Assembly: GCA_965200175.1 (NCBI GenBank)
Contig: OZ241345.1
Coordinates: 3,844,001 to 3,908,000, forward strand
Direction of reading: 5' to 3'
Length of the DNA stretch: 64,000 nucleotides
Origin: Azophilus sp026709365
GTDB taxonomy: Bacteria > Pseudomonadota > Gammaproteobacteria > Pseudomonadales > Azotimanducaceae
Shown here: positions 19,015 to 28,765 of the stretch, one piece after another
Numbering within the stretch: position 1 is the first letter of the stretch
Layout of the letters: every line of letters begins with the position of its first letter
Made by a program: the position numbers and the translations under genes
Notes under the pieces: model-generated
What the model was told of the DNA's origin: nothing
What the model saw: only the letters and a program-made list of their open reading frames with translations
Database searches by the model: none

Positions 19015-19102
19015 AATGCTAGGATATCCTATACGCATAAACTGAATTTGGATTAACAGATTGCTGAACAGATATATATGCACCGACAAACGGGAGTAGA
19101 GT

Positions 19103-21154
19103 TTGCAACTCAAAAAAATAGTGGTTCGGAACTTTCGCCTTCTCGCGGATACTGAGTTATCGCTCGAAGGTAAAACGACTCTTATTGTCGGTCGAAACAA
19201 CAGCGGCAAGACCTCTCTTTCCGAGGTCATCCGCCGGTTTGTCGAGGGTTCAGAGCCGAGGTTTCGTATCGAGGACTTCTCCAACTCTTCCTATGAAGGG
19301 TTCTGCAAAGCGCTTGAGGCAAGGAATGCTGGGCGATCGGACTGTGAGGTGCGCGCCCTAGTTCCGGGTATTGAATTGCGGCTACTCTTCGAGTACGACC
19401 GGGATCAATCCTACCTTGGCGCCCTTGGTGACTTCATCGTCGACCTCGATCCAGACTGCAGCGAGGCCTTAGCTGTGGCCCGCTACGAGCTGCGCGACGG
19501 TGCTATCGAAATGCTGTTTGGGGACCAGCCGTCCGGTGCGTTGACCGAGGATGAACGCAATGCGCTCTTTCAGGAACTCCGGGAACGCATACCAGCTTTG
19601 TTCACGGCCACAGTATGGGCTGAAGACCCCAACGACCCCACCAACCGAAAATCGATGCAACTGACCGCGCTGCGCTCCCTGTTGAGAACGGGTGCTGTAA
19701 ATGCCCAACGCGGGCTCGACGACGACACGTCTAGGGAGAGAGATGTCCTCGCAAGGATTTTGGAGAGACTCTTTAGCGCTGCGAAGGAATCTGCCGGCGA
19801 TAGTCAAGATCAGGTCATCGCCAAGAACCTCCAGGAAGCTGTGAGGGGGATCCAAGACACGATTCAGGGCGGTTTTAGAGAAGAACTGCATAAACTGTTG
19901 CCAACCCTAAAGAAATTCGGCTATCCCGGCCTCGATGGCTCGGAGTTGGAAACCGAGACGATACTCGACGTCGAGCGACTCCTGTCGCACCATACCAAGG
20001 TCAGGTACGCTGGCCATCACGGTATTCTTCTGCCCGAGTCCTACAACGGCCTCGGTATGCGAAACCTGATTTTCATCCTGCTTACGATCGTCAGTTTCTA
20101 CCGCGCTTTCCGCGCCCAACCCGCGGCGCCTGGGGTCCACCTCATCTTCATCGAAGAGCCCGAGGCCCACTTGCATCCACAGATGCAGGAAGTGTTCATC
20201 CGCCAAGTCTCCAAGATTGCTCAGCAGGTCACTGAGCAAGACAGTGCTTCCGTGCCATGGCCGGTGCAGTTCATTGTGTCAACCCATTCCTCCCACGTCG
20301 CCAACGCAGCCGGGTTTGAGGCGATTCGTTACTTCATCCCTGTGTCCGATGGTGGTGTGCGGCGTACCAAAATCAAGGATCTCCGCCAAGGGTTGGGGGC
20401 CATACGGCAAGAACACAGGCGGTTTCTGCACCAGTATCTAACGCTGACTCGCTGCGACCTGTTTTTTGCGGACAAGGCGGTGCTGATCGAAGGTACGGGC
20501 GAGCGTCTGCTGCTGCCTGTGATCATCAAGAAGCTGGAGAACATGGAGCCCAGTAACCCCAAGCTCTCCAGCCAATATATAACCACGATGGAAGTCGGCG
20601 GTGCCTACGCACATGTATTCTTCGCTCTTCTCGACTTCCTGGAGCTTCGCACCCTCATCATCACCGACCTGGACTCCGTCAGCGTCGACCGCGCTGCCTG
20701 CCCGGTGCATCAGGGTGCCGCAACGAGCAATGCCTGCCTGAAGTCTTGGTTCGACGACGACGCCTGTACTCCCGCAGACCTCCTCACCAAAGAGGATGCT
20801 GAGAAGGTCCAGAAACTCCGTCGTATCGCCTTTCAGCGACCAGAGGTCGAGGGCGGTCCATGCGGCCGCACGTTCGAGGACGCCTTCATGTTAGCAAACC
20901 CGGCCATGTTTGGCATTGAAGGTGCCACTTCCGACGAGCAAGCTCAGTACGTATCGGTCAAGCTCAAGACTATCAAGAAGTCAAAGTTCGCTCTTGAGCA
21001 CGCCATCGACAAAACCGATTGGAACCCACCTGGCTATATTCTCGATGGATTGAGGTGGCTCGCGTTAAGCGACGTGCCGTTCCCGGAGACACCGGTGGAC
21101 CAAGTCGGGCCCAGTGCCACGGATTCCGGTGGTGCGGTAGCGCACGATGGTTGA
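19103..21154 (+). CDS. OLD-family ATP-dependent nuclease, GajA-like
   Basis: 683 residues from TTG 19103. The ABC-type ATPase half has Walker A GRNNSGKTS (30-38), a signature-like NGLGMRNLIF (315-324), Walker B HLIFIEEPEAHLHPQ (346-360) and H-loop STHSSHV (393-399). The C-terminal TOPRIM half has the catalytic Glu in LIEGTGERLLLP (Glu463) and the DxD in IITDLDS (522-524). This layout is that of OLD nucleases and of GajA, the sensor-nicking endonuclease of the Gabija anti-phage system. The downstream UvrD-type helicase gene overlaps its stop by 8 bp. A 12-bp palindrome (TAGGATATCCTA, 19020-19031) lies upstream. Gabija-type function is inferred from gene pairing. Confidence 0.85.
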   Translation: MQLKKIVVRNFRLLADTELSLEGKTTLIVGRNNSGKTSLSEVIRRFVEGSEPRFRIEDFSNSSYEGFCKALEARNAGRSDCEVRALVPGIELRLLFEYDRDQSYLGALGDFIVDLDPDCSEALAVARYELRDGAIEMLFGDQPSGALTEDERNALFQELRERIPALFTATVWAEDPNDPTNRKSMQLTALRSLLRTGAVNAQRGLDDDTSRERDVLARILERLFSAAKESAGDSQDQVIAKNLQEAVRGIQDTIQGGFREELHKLLPTLKKFGYPGLDGSELETETILDVERLLSHHTKVRYAGHHGILLPESYNGLGMRNLIFILLTIVSFYRAFRAQPAAPGVHLIFIEEPEAHLHPQMQEVFIRQVSKIAQQVTEQDSASVPWPVQFIVSTHSSHVANAAGFEAIRYFIPVSDGGVRRTKIKDLRQGLGAIRQEHRRFLHQYLTLTRCDLFFADKAVLIEGTGERLLLPVIIKKLENMEPSNPKLSSQYITTMEVGGAYAHVFFALLDFLELRTLIITDLDSVSVDRAACPVHQGAATSNACLKSWFDDDACTPADLLTKEDAEKVQKLRRIAFQRPEVEGGPCGRTFEDAFMLANPAMFGIEGATSDEQAQYVSVKLKTIKKSKFALEHAIDKTDWNPPGYILDGLRWLALSDVPFPETPVDQVGPSATDSGGAVAHDG

Positions 21155-22892
21155 GTCCGTCCACACCAAGAACCCGGCAGAGGAGGCCAGCCAGAAAACC
21201 CTTAGTCAAGTATACTGCTGCCTTAAGCAGGGAAGAAGCTTTTGTGTTGAAGCCGGTGCCGGCGCGGGAAAAACCTATACTCTAGTGAAGGCGCTCCAAT
21301 TCCTCATAGAGCGCTACCGTTACACCTTGCCTCGACGCCACCAACGGATCGCCTGTATCACATTCACAAACATTGCGAAAGACCAAATCGAGGCCCGTAT
21401 CGACCGTAACCCGGTCATTCATTGCAATACCATTCACGCCTTCTGCTGGTCGCTTATCGTTGGCTTCCAGAAGCAACTTCGCGAAGAATTGCCGGAACTG
21501 GGGTACTGGGCGGATAAGCTGGGCGAAGTCGGCGATATCGGGGAACGTCGAGTTGAGTATGAGCTCGGATACAGAAGTATCGACGACGCCCGTATCTCGA
21601 TTAATCATGATGATGTCCTCACTCTTACCATCGCGCTCATGGACAACGCCAAATTCAAGCGCATCGTAGCGGCTAGGTATCCAGTCATCCTGATCGATGA
21701 ATACCAGGACACCGACGCGGGGTGGATTGACTCCGTCAAGCGCCACTTTCTCGGTCGAGAGAACTCTCCTCAGTTTGGTTTTTTCGGCGACCACTGGCAG
21801 AAGATCTACGGTAAGGGCTGCGGAAAGATCGAACATTCGGGTCTCACCGTGATCGGCAAGAAAGCGAACTTCCGCTCCGTTCCCACCATCGTTGACTGCC
21901 TAAATCGTATGCGGCCGGAGCTGCCCCAAGCCGTAGTTGATCCGAATTCAGCAGGCGAGGTACGTATATTTCACACCAACTGCTTGCCGGGCGAACGTCG
22001 TGACGGTGCCCACTGGGGCGGAGATCTGCCCGCCGAGGACGCAGAGAATGTCCTACGAACCGTTACCGAACGCCTTGGCCGGAAGGGTTGGGACCTCTCG
22101 CCTGAAGTCACCAAGATACTCATGCTTACGCACAAGGTTCTCGCTGGCATGCAAGGGTATCCGGGAATCCTGAGTGTCTTCCGTTTCAATGAATCATTCA
22201 CCAGAAAGGAGTATCCGCACATCGCCTACTTTGCTGACACTTTGGAACCAGCCTGCACCGCCTATCGGTCACGGAACTACGGCGAGATGTTTCGTGCGCT
22301 CGGCTCCGAAGTGCCTGCGCTGCGCTCTCACGATGACAAGCGCGAGTGGTCGGAAGCCATGGAGACTCTAGTCGGACGCATGGACTGTTGTACGATCGGC
22401 GATGTGCTTGATCACTTGGTAGCAGTGCGCCGGCCAAGAGTTCCTGATGCCGTAGAACGGCGCGAGCGTGAGTTGCGGGAGTTCATTCCAGAGCCGGGAG
22501 AGGATATGCCTCGGGCGCTGAGGGAACTCAGCGACCTACGCGCTATTCCATATCGAGAGATCGTTGCGCTTTGCCTCTATCTATCGGGACACTCCCCCTT
22601 CGAGACGAAGCACGGGGTAAAGGGTGCGGAATTTGACAACGTGCTCGTGGTCGTCGGCAGAGGCTGGAATCAATACAACTTCGGTGAGATGCTCGAACTG
22701 GCAGCTGATCCCTCCACCATCCCCGCCAAAAAGCAGAACGCGTTCGAACGCAACCGGAACCTCTTCTACGTCACTTGCTCTAGGCCAAGGAAACGCCTAG
22801 CCGTCCTCTTCACCCAACTGCTCTCCGCTCCTGCCCTGCAAACAGTCACCGATTGGTTCGGCGCCGACAGCGTCGAATCGGTGCGCTTGTGA
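21147..22892 (+). CDS. UvrD/REP-like helicase, GajB-like
   Basis: 581 residues, start ATG 21147 overlapping the OLD gene. SF1A helicase motifs are present: motif I EAGAGAGKTYT (35-45), CITFTNIAKDQIEAR (Ia region), motif II ILIDEYQDTD (181-190), QKIYG with the motif III region, FRSVPTIVD (motif IV), HGVKGAEFDNVLV (motif V) and LFYVTCSRPRKRL (motif VI). It is a complete helicase. Next to an OLD nuclease it corresponds to GajB, which in Gabija recognises DNA ends or nucleotides and activates nuclease action. It is somewhat longer than the classical GajB of about 500 residues. Base composition is lower in GC than the metabolic genes. Confidence 0.85.
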   Translation: MVESVHTKNPAEEASQKTLSQVYCCLKQGRSFCVEAGAGAGKTYTLVKALQFLIERYRYTLPRRHQRIACITFTNIAKDQIEARIDRNPVIHCNTIHAFCWSLIVGFQKQLREELPELGYWADKLGEVGDIGERRVEYELGYRSIDDARISINHDDVLTLTIALMDNAKFKRIVAARYPVILIDEYQDTDAGWIDSVKRHFLGRENSPQFGFFGDHWQKIYGKGCGKIEHSGLTVIGKKANFRSVPTIVDCLNRMRPELPQAVVDPNSAGEVRIFHTNCLPGERRDGAHWGGDLPAEDAENVLRTVTERLGRKGWDLSPEVTKILMLTHKVLAGMQGYPGILSVFRFNESFTRKEYPHIAYFADTLEPACTAYRSRNYGEMFRALGSEVPALRSHDDKREWSEAMETLVGRMDCCTIGDVLDHLVAVRRPRVPDAVERRERELREFIPEPGEDMPRALRELSDLRAIPYREIVALCLYLSGHSPFETKHGVKGAEFDNVLVVVGRGWNQYNFGEMLELAADPSTIPAKKQNAFERNRNLFYVTCSRPRKRLAVLFTQLLSAPALQTVTDWFGADSVESVRL

Positions 22893-23058
22893 CGCACCTG
22901 CGGATTGCAGTGCTGCTGATCTGTTTGGGCTGAGTCTGACGAGTGAGCTCAAACCAGATCGGTTTTGCCCACTCGGGCACTCCCAATTCGTTCGCTGATC
23001 AATCAGTGCCAAGCGCCACTGGCAACTGTGCCTGCAATTGCGCCCAAACCGCTTCCAA

Positions 23059-23380
23059 TCAGTCTTTGGCGTCGTAGTCGTCAACGTAGTCCTCAACTTG
23101 CGCGCTCAAGGCTTTACAGATGTGCGCGAATACTCGATAGCGGTTAGATAGCGGCGGCTCAGCTACACTCGGCACCATCGGCAATCCGGGTATATCGAGT
23201 ATCGGCAGCGCACGATCCAAACCCTTCTCAAGCGCTAAGCGCAGTCGGCCGACGTTTTTTCGCGACGATTGTGCGAACTCGTGGCAGGCTACCAGCAGCA
23301 GCGGATCACCGTGCCTACAGCCATCATGCCCCGGATTGCAATGCAGCCACCAGCTAAGGTTTATGCCCCTGCTTAGTCAT
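23059..23380 (-). pseudogene. Unrecognised reading frame with a probable one-base frameshift
   Basis: On the minus strand ATG 23380 opens MTKQG; skipping one base, the frame continues INLSWWLHCNPGHDGCRHGD, PLLLVACHEFAQSSRKNVGR and later SNRYRVFAHICKAL to a TGA at 23061-23059 (about 106 residues). The Cys/His-rich start and the otherwise long open frame suggest real coding history. I do not recognise the family. It is divergent from the DUF4143 gene and the two starts share the palindrome at 23381-23396. Further minus-strand fragments interrupted by stops continue to about 22900. The rest of the 520-bp gap after the helicase holds nothing else I can identify. Confidence 0.35.
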
Positions 23381-23396
23381 TGAACAAAATTGTTCA
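23381..23396. promoter_or_regulatory. Palindrome before the DUF4143-NTPase operon
   Basis: TGAACAA-AA-TTGTTCA, two perfect 7-bp arms, 18 bp before the DUF4143 gene start and directly adjacent to the divergent ATG at 23380. It is a plausible operator controlling both directions. Confidence 0.5.
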
Positions 23397-23414
23397 GTAT
23401 TGTACTTTAACCTC

Positions 23415-24665
23415 ATGCAAGGCTTTCAACGGTCCCAAGTTGACACGCTGGTCAGCCGGCTCAACGAACAACCGCACCGCATCATCGCCGTCTTTGGCCC
23501 CCGCCAGACCGGCAAGACCAGACTCGTTCGTCAGGCACTTCACCGCACTGGGCGCCACCCGCTCTACTACACGTTAGACCAGATGGATGCCGCGGAGCCA
23601 GGGGATTTGGCCTTTGCCGGACAGACAGTGCGGATACCCAAGATGCCGGATGCGGAGTGGCTCGTTAGGACTTGGCAGCAGGCCCGCCAAGCGGCGGAGC
23701 GCCACCCCCACGGGGCCGTGCTTGCGCTCGACGAAATACAGACGCTCCCGCAGTGGTCCTCCGCGGTCAAGGGCCTTTGGGATGCCGACCGCGCTGTTGG
23801 CCGCAACCTGCATATCATCATCCTTGGCTCCGCGCCCCTACTCATGCAGTCCGGATTGACGGAGAGTCTGGCCGGTCGTTTCGAGCCCATCGACGTCCGC
23901 CACTGGTCCTATCAGGAGATGGCGGACGCGTTCAACTTCGACTTGGCGGAGTACATCTACTTCGGCGGCTATCCCGGCGGCGCGCATCTCATCCGCGAGG
24001 AGGAGCGCTGGCGCAACTACATTCTCAACGCTCTGATCACGCCAAACATCGAAAGGGACATCGTGGCCATGACGAAGGTCGAAAAGCCTGCCCTGCTCAA
24101 GCAGCTTTTCGAACTTGGCGCGGACTACTCCGGGCAAATCCTCTCCTACAGCAAGATGCGCGGGCAGCTTGAAGACGCGGGCAACGCCACCACGCTGGCG
24201 CGGTACCTGGACCTGCTTGCCACGGCTGGCCTCATCTCCGGCCTCGCCAGATACTCAACCTCATCCCATCAAGTGCGCGCCTCCAGCCCGAAGCTCAATG
24301 TCCTCAACACCGCCTTGGCGACCGCCAAATCCGGCTACACCTTCACCCAAGCACAAGCGGACCGCACGTTCTGGGGCCGCCTTGTCGAAAGCGCTGTTGG
24401 TGCCCACATCCTCAACTCCGCCCCGAACAACGTGCATGCCTACTACTGGCGACAGAGCCATCTTGAAGTGGACTTCGTCCTCAGCCGCGGGCCGTTGACG
24501 ATAGCCATCGAAGTCAAGAGCGGCCGCAGACGGCCATTGCCGGGCATGGACGCCTTTTCACGCCAGTTCAAACCACACCGCACGATGCTCATCGGCGACG
24601 GCGGCACGCCATTGGATGACTTCCTAACCTCGCCTCTCGACCGGTGGTTCGACGAAGACCCATGA
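23415..24665 (+). CDS. DUF4143-domain ATPase (AAA_14 type)
   Basis: 416 residues from ATG 23415. The N-terminal AAA_14 domain has Walker A FGPRQTGKTRL (27-37) and Walker B AVLALDEIQTLPQW. The sensor segment IIILGSAPLLM and the arginine in SLAGRFEPIDVRHWS follow. The C-terminal DUF4143 region ends with AYYWRQSHLEVDFVLSRG and IAIEVKSGRRRPLPGM, an E-V-D...E-V-K pattern resembling the PD-(D/E)XK nuclease core. Such ATPases are widespread, of unknown function, usually solitary. Here the stop overlaps the next start by 4 bp (ATGA), binding it to a large NTPase-nuclease. A second DUF4143 protein is at 59235. Confidence 0.8.
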   Translation: MQGFQRSQVDTLVSRLNEQPHRIIAVFGPRQTGKTRLVRQALHRTGRHPLYYTLDQMDAAEPGDLAFAGQTVRIPKMPDAEWLVRTWQQARQAAERHPHGAVLALDEIQTLPQWSSAVKGLWDADRAVGRNLHIIILGSAPLLMQSGLTESLAGRFEPIDVRHWSYQEMADAFNFDLAEYIYFGGYPGGAHLIREEERWRNYILNALITPNIERDIVAMTKVEKPALLKQLFELGADYSGQILSYSKMRGQLEDAGNATTLARYLDLLATAGLISGLARYSTSSHQVRASSPKLNVLNTALATAKSGYTFTQAQADRTFWGRLVESAVGAHILNSAPNNVHAYYWRQSHLEVDFVLSRGPLTIAIEVKSGRRRPLPGMDAFSRQFKPHRTMLIGDGGTPLDDFLTSPLDRWFDEDP

Positions 24666-27600
24666 TCATCGTGCCGCGAACTTGCACGGAGCTGCGCGAC
24701 GAGGAGGCAACCGTCGGCTCGTGCCCAACTTCCAGCCAGCCGCTCTCCGCGTTTCGCGATCGGTCCGCTTACGTTCTGCTGGGGGATCCGGGCATGGGCA
24801 AGAGCACGGCCCTTCAAAAGGAGGCGGATGATCTCGGCCCGCATGGCATGTTAGTCAGTGCCCGCGACCTAGCGGCCCTTGACGCCGACAGCCATCCGGA
24901 ATGGAAGGGCAAGACACTGCTGATCGACGGCCTGGACGAGATTCGGGCTGGCGAGGCCAGTCCCCGAACGCCCTTGGATCGCATCCGACGCAACCTCGAA
25001 AAGCTCGACAAGCCGCCTTTCCGGCTGTCGTGCCGACATGCCGACTGGCTCACCACCGACCAGAGGAGCCTTGCCTCATCTTCGCCGTCGGGCAAGATGA
25101 CTGTGCTGAACCTCGATCCCCTTGAGGATCAGCAGGCCACAGCACTCCTGCAGGCTGACCCCAACGTCCACGACGCTGGCAAATTCTTAAAGGAGGCACG
25201 AGACCGTGGCATGGCGGGCCTCCTCCGCAACCCGCAGACGCTTCGCCTGCTCGTGCGCGCCGTCCATGCCGGCGCATGGCCCGCCGGTCGCAAAGATGCC
25301 TTCGACAAGGCTTGCCTCGCCATGGCCGACGAGTTCAACGAAGAGCACCTTGGCGTGATAACACTGAAGGATCCGAACCGAATCATGGACACCGCAGGCC
25401 GCATGTGCGCCGTGCTGCTGGTCTCCGGGGCATCAGGATACGCCACATCCGCCGCCAAAGCCGATTCCGACCACCCCTGCATGACCGTTTGCGGACGCTT
25501 ACGCAATGACTGCCGGGAAGCATTGTCATCAAGCCTGTTTCGCCACGTCAGGGAAGGCTTAGCCGAACCCGTCCACCGCCAGATCGCCGAGTACGTCGCC
25601 GCTCGGCACATCGCCGAACTCATCCGGTGTGGGCTTCCCGCGCTAAGGGCCCTGGCCCTCATCTGCGGCCCTGACGGCGGCGTGGTCTCCCAACTTCGCG
25701 GTTTGTCGGCTTGGCTCGCCGTCCACTCACGGTGCGCGCGCCCCCACCTGATCGAGCGCGACCCTGTGGGCGTGGCGCTTTATGGAGACATTCAAGCGTT
25801 CTCCGCCGACGAACGCCGCGCTCTATTCGACTCATTGGTCCGTCAACCCCGAAAGCTGGAACCCACCTACCGAACCGCCCCCGCCTTCGCATCCCTTGCT
25901 ACTCAGGCCATGAAGCCGGTCCTGGAGCAGAGCATACGCACCCCCCCGGACGGCCCCGATGGTCAACTCGTCGCCGACTTCGTGTTGCGGCTCCTTGCGA
26001 AGGCACCCCCACTGGCCAGCCTCTCCGATATCCTGATGGAGGCGGTGCGCGACAACGGCAGGTGGCCCCGCGTCAGGAATGCCGCGATGAAGGCCCTCAT
26101 CCACTACAACAGGGATGCTGAAAGCGCAACGGACCTTCTCGACCTGCTTCGGGACATTCGAGACCGCCACATCGCCGACCCGACGGACGATCTCCTCGGA
26201 CAACTTCTGGCCGCGCTCTATCCCCAACACATCTCTCCCGAGTCGGTTTGGGGCTACATCAAGGAATCGTCGGAGCTCCACTTCGGGGCGTACATGCGCT
26301 TTTGGGTATCGCACCTACCCTTGGTTGCGTCCGACGCGGCGATTGCCCGGCTCCTCAACCGCTGCTGCGAACGCTTAGGCGATATGGAGCAAGCAAGCCA
26401 CTCCACTTTAGCGTCCTGCCTTGCCAAGGTGCTCCTGCGCGGATTGGAAATCCACGGCGACAACATTGACACTGCCCGACTCTACGACTGGCTTGATGCC
26501 GGCGTTCGCCTACGCGTGGGCCAACTCGCAAGCGGCGGCCAAGCGACCGGAATACGAAGCTGGATCGAAGCCCGTCAACACCGGCACCTGGAACTGCTTA
26601 TGGAGGGAATGCGGCGACTTGCGGACAACTACTGGTACGCGCCGTACGAAGCGCTCCAACGGCTTTTCGGCGCTCGCGTTTCCTCGGAGTTCTTCTGGGA
26701 ATGCGCCGCTTCGGCGAAGGCAATGCACGTCGAGCATCCCGTCCGCGCCGAATCCTTGCTCAGGTTCGCCGTGCAGTCCAGCGACCTTGATCACCAGCGA
26801 TTTGAAAGCCTGGTTGCGGACAACCCCGAGCTGACCGCCTTGCTGCAACGCTTACTCAATCCACCACCTACCCCGCCAGAACTCGACAGGCTCGAAAGGC
26901 GCGGGCAGGAATGGCAGCAAGAGCAGCAGCGCAAGACACGGCGCGAACTTGAGGTCGTGCAAGCAAACGAGGACGCGCTACGCAGCAACACGGCCTCCCC
27001 AGCGCTACTCCACCGCCTAGCTCAAACGTACTTCGGCGACTTCATGCAATTCACGCCCGACTCAGCCACAAGGCGCCTCCAAGAACTCCTCGCACCGCAC
27101 GACCGCTTGCTCGATGCCGTCCTAACTGGGTTGCGTCTGGCCCCGCAGCGTCAGGATGTCCCGGACGCCGACGGGATTCTCGAGCAACGCCTTGAGTCCA
27201 GGATGCACCCTATGTGTTGGCCCTACCTCGCGGGGCTGGCTGAGGCCGAACGAACGGAAACGGTCAAGGACTCTTGGTGGACTGACGCCCAGATCCGCAA
27301 GGCGCTGGCAATCTATTTCGGCTATGCCCGTGGAGACTACGAACCGTCCTGGTACGGACACCTCATTGCCGAGCACCCGGCAACCGTCGCCGAAGTTCAA
27401 ATCCACTTGACGGGCGCTTTGTTCCGGAAGCGTGCAGACACTGGCAACACAAACGTCTGGCATCTGGCCTTCAACCGGCAGCACGCCACTGTCGCAAGGC
27501 ATGCGAGCTTGCCGTTGCTCCGGGCGTTTCCCATTCGTGCCAAGGGCCGCCTCCTGGATACGCTCGAATACTTGCTGCTCGCCGCGCTTCAACACGCGGA

Positions 27601-28672
27601 CCAAACCGGGTTCGAGCAGCTAGTCGCTCGCAAACTCAAAAGCAAGAGCATGCCTCCCCGTCAGCGCGGTCGTTGGCTAGCCGCAGGCTGCACCATCGCG
27701 ACTGGCAAGTTCGCAACTTCCGCCCGGGAATTTCTTTGTGGCGGGCGCCGGCAAGCGCGTACGCTGCACTTCGCCAGCTTCTTCTGCCCGCAGGAGCGCA
27801 GCGTCTTTCCAGTGGAGCGTGCGGGCACCGAACTGGCCGCGTTCCTCGTCCGTTTTGTGGGCCGAGTCGTCGATCCGAACGAGTTAAGCGAAGGCTTGGT
27901 GACGCCCGCAATGGAAGCGTCCACGCTAGTCAGCCACTGCATCCGCCTTCTGGCGCACGACAGGAGCGGCAGCGCCTCCGACGCACTGGCTGATCTCGTC
28001 AAAGACCCGGAGCTCTCGCACTGGCAGCACACCTTGTCCCGCGCTGCGGATGATCAGCGCGTAAATCGCCGTGATCACGAGTACGTCCATCCAACCGCCG
28101 AAGAGGCGACCGAGACGCTTCAAGGCGGCTGGCCAGCCAGCGCCGCGGACCTCGCCGCTCTCGTACTAGACCGCCTGACGATCTTGGCCCATAGGATGCG
28201 ATCCGGGAGCACCGACGACTGGAAGGAATTCTGGAACGAATCCGGCCATGGTCGGCCAACCCGCCTCAAGCCCGAAAAGCCCTGTACGCAAGCGCTTGTG
28301 CGTGGGCTTCGTCGCATCTGCCCCGAGTACCTGCGCATCGATCGTGAGGTGACCTATCCAACTGACGCGAGACCCGACATCAGCGTCTCCTACGGCGACT
28401 TCCGAATCCCCATCGAGGTGAAGCGAAACGACAACCGATACCTGTGGCGCGCCGTCGAGTCCCAACTCAGGGCCAAGTACACCATCGACCCCGCCACGAA
28501 CGGCTATGGCATCTACGTCGTTCTATGGTTCGGTTCCCAGCACACGCAACGCTCACCGGATGGCAAACGGCCCTCTGCGCCCGCAGAACTGCAAATGCAA
28601 TTGGAAGCCGCTCTTACCGATCACGAGCGGCAAACCGTTTACGTCAGGGTGATCGATGTTGCTGCGCCGTAA
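24662..28672 (+). CDS. Large NACHT-like NTPase with C-terminal PD-(D/E)XK nuclease
   Basis: 1336 residues from ATG 24662, coupled to the DUF4143 gene by a 4-bp overlap. Residues 38-52 hold a P-loop, VLLGDPGMGKSTAL, and residues 85-95 a Walker B of the NACHT type, TLLIDGLDEIR. There is a sensor-like FRLSCRHADWL and a helical region with RQIAEYVAARHIAELI, also typical of NACHT proteins. About 900 residues of alpha-helical repeats follow (no recognisable domain). The last ~110 residues have RPDISVSYGDFRIPIEVKRN, giving Asp1239, Glu1252 and Lys1254 of a PD-(D/E)XK nuclease, then a YGIYVVLWFG strand. By analogy to STAND immune proteins, the repeats may sense a trigger and the nuclease act as effector, but here the NTPase is at the extreme N-terminus and the effector at the C-terminus. 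No known named system is recognised. Confidence 0.75.
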   Translation: MIIVPRTCTELRDEEATVGSCPTSSQPLSAFRDRSAYVLLGDPGMGKSTALQKEADDLGPHGMLVSARDLAALDADSHPEWKGKTLLIDGLDEIRAGEASPRTPLDRIRRNLEKLDKPPFRLSCRHADWLTTDQRSLASSSPSGKMTVLNLDPLEDQQATALLQADPNVHDAGKFLKEARDRGMAGLLRNPQTLRLLVRAVHAGAWPAGRKDAFDKACLAMADEFNEEHLGVITLKDPNRIMDTAGRMCAVLLVSGASGYATSAAKADSDHPCMTVCGRLRNDCREALSSSLFRHVREGLAEPVHRQIAEYVAARHIAELIRCGLPALRALALICGPDGGVVSQLRGLSAWLAVHSRCARPHLIERDPVGVALYGDIQAFSADERRALFDSLVRQPRKLEPTYRTAPAFASLATQAMKPVLEQSIRTPPDGPDGQLVADFVLRLLAKAPPLASLSDILMEAVRDNGRWPRVRNAAMKALIHYNRDAESATDLLDLLRDIRDRHIADPTDDLLGQLLAALYPQHISPESVWGYIKESSELHFGAYMRFWVSHLPLVASDAAIARLLNRCCERLGDMEQASHSTLASCLAKVLLRGLEIHGDNIDTARLYDWLDAGVRLRVGQLASGGQATGIRSWIEARQHRHLELLMEGMRRLADNYWYAPYEALQRLFGARVSSEFFWECAASAKAMHVEHPVRAESLLRFAVQSSDLDHQRFESLVADNPELTALLQRLLNPPPTPPELDRLERRGQEWQQEQQRKTRRELEVVQANEDALRSNTASPALLHRLAQTYFGDFMQFTPDSATRRLQELLAPHDRLLDAVLTGLRLAPQRQDVPDADGILEQRLESRMHPMCWPYLAGLAEAERTETVKDSWWTDAQIRKALAIYFGYARGDYEPSWYGHLIAEHPATVAEVQIHLTGALFRKRADTGNTNVWHLAFNRQHATVARHASLPLLRAFPIRAKGRLLDTLEYLLLAALQHADQTGFEQLVARKLKSKSMPPRQRGRWLAAGCTIATGKFATSAREFLCGGRRQARTLHFASFFCPQERSVFPVERAGTELAAFLVRFVGRVVDPNELSEGLVTPAMEASTLVSHCIRLLAHDRSGSASDALADLVKDPELSHWQHTLSRAADDQRVNRRDHEYVHPTAEEATETLQGGWPASAADLAALVLDRLTILAHRMRSGSTDDWKEFWNESGHGRPTRLKPEKPCTQALVRGLRRICPEYLRIDREVTYPTDARPDISVSYGDFRIPIEVKRNDNRYLWRAVESQLRAKYTIDPATNGYGIYVVLWFGSQHTQRSPDGKRPSAPAELQMQLEAALTDHERQTVYVRVIDVAAP

Positions 28673-28765
28673 GCGGCCAATAGCTTGAAATGACCGCTTG
28701 CCGCGGTCAGCGGCGCCTCATAGATCGTAAAGCCCTCACGCCCACCGCCGTTCACGATTGTGGTC

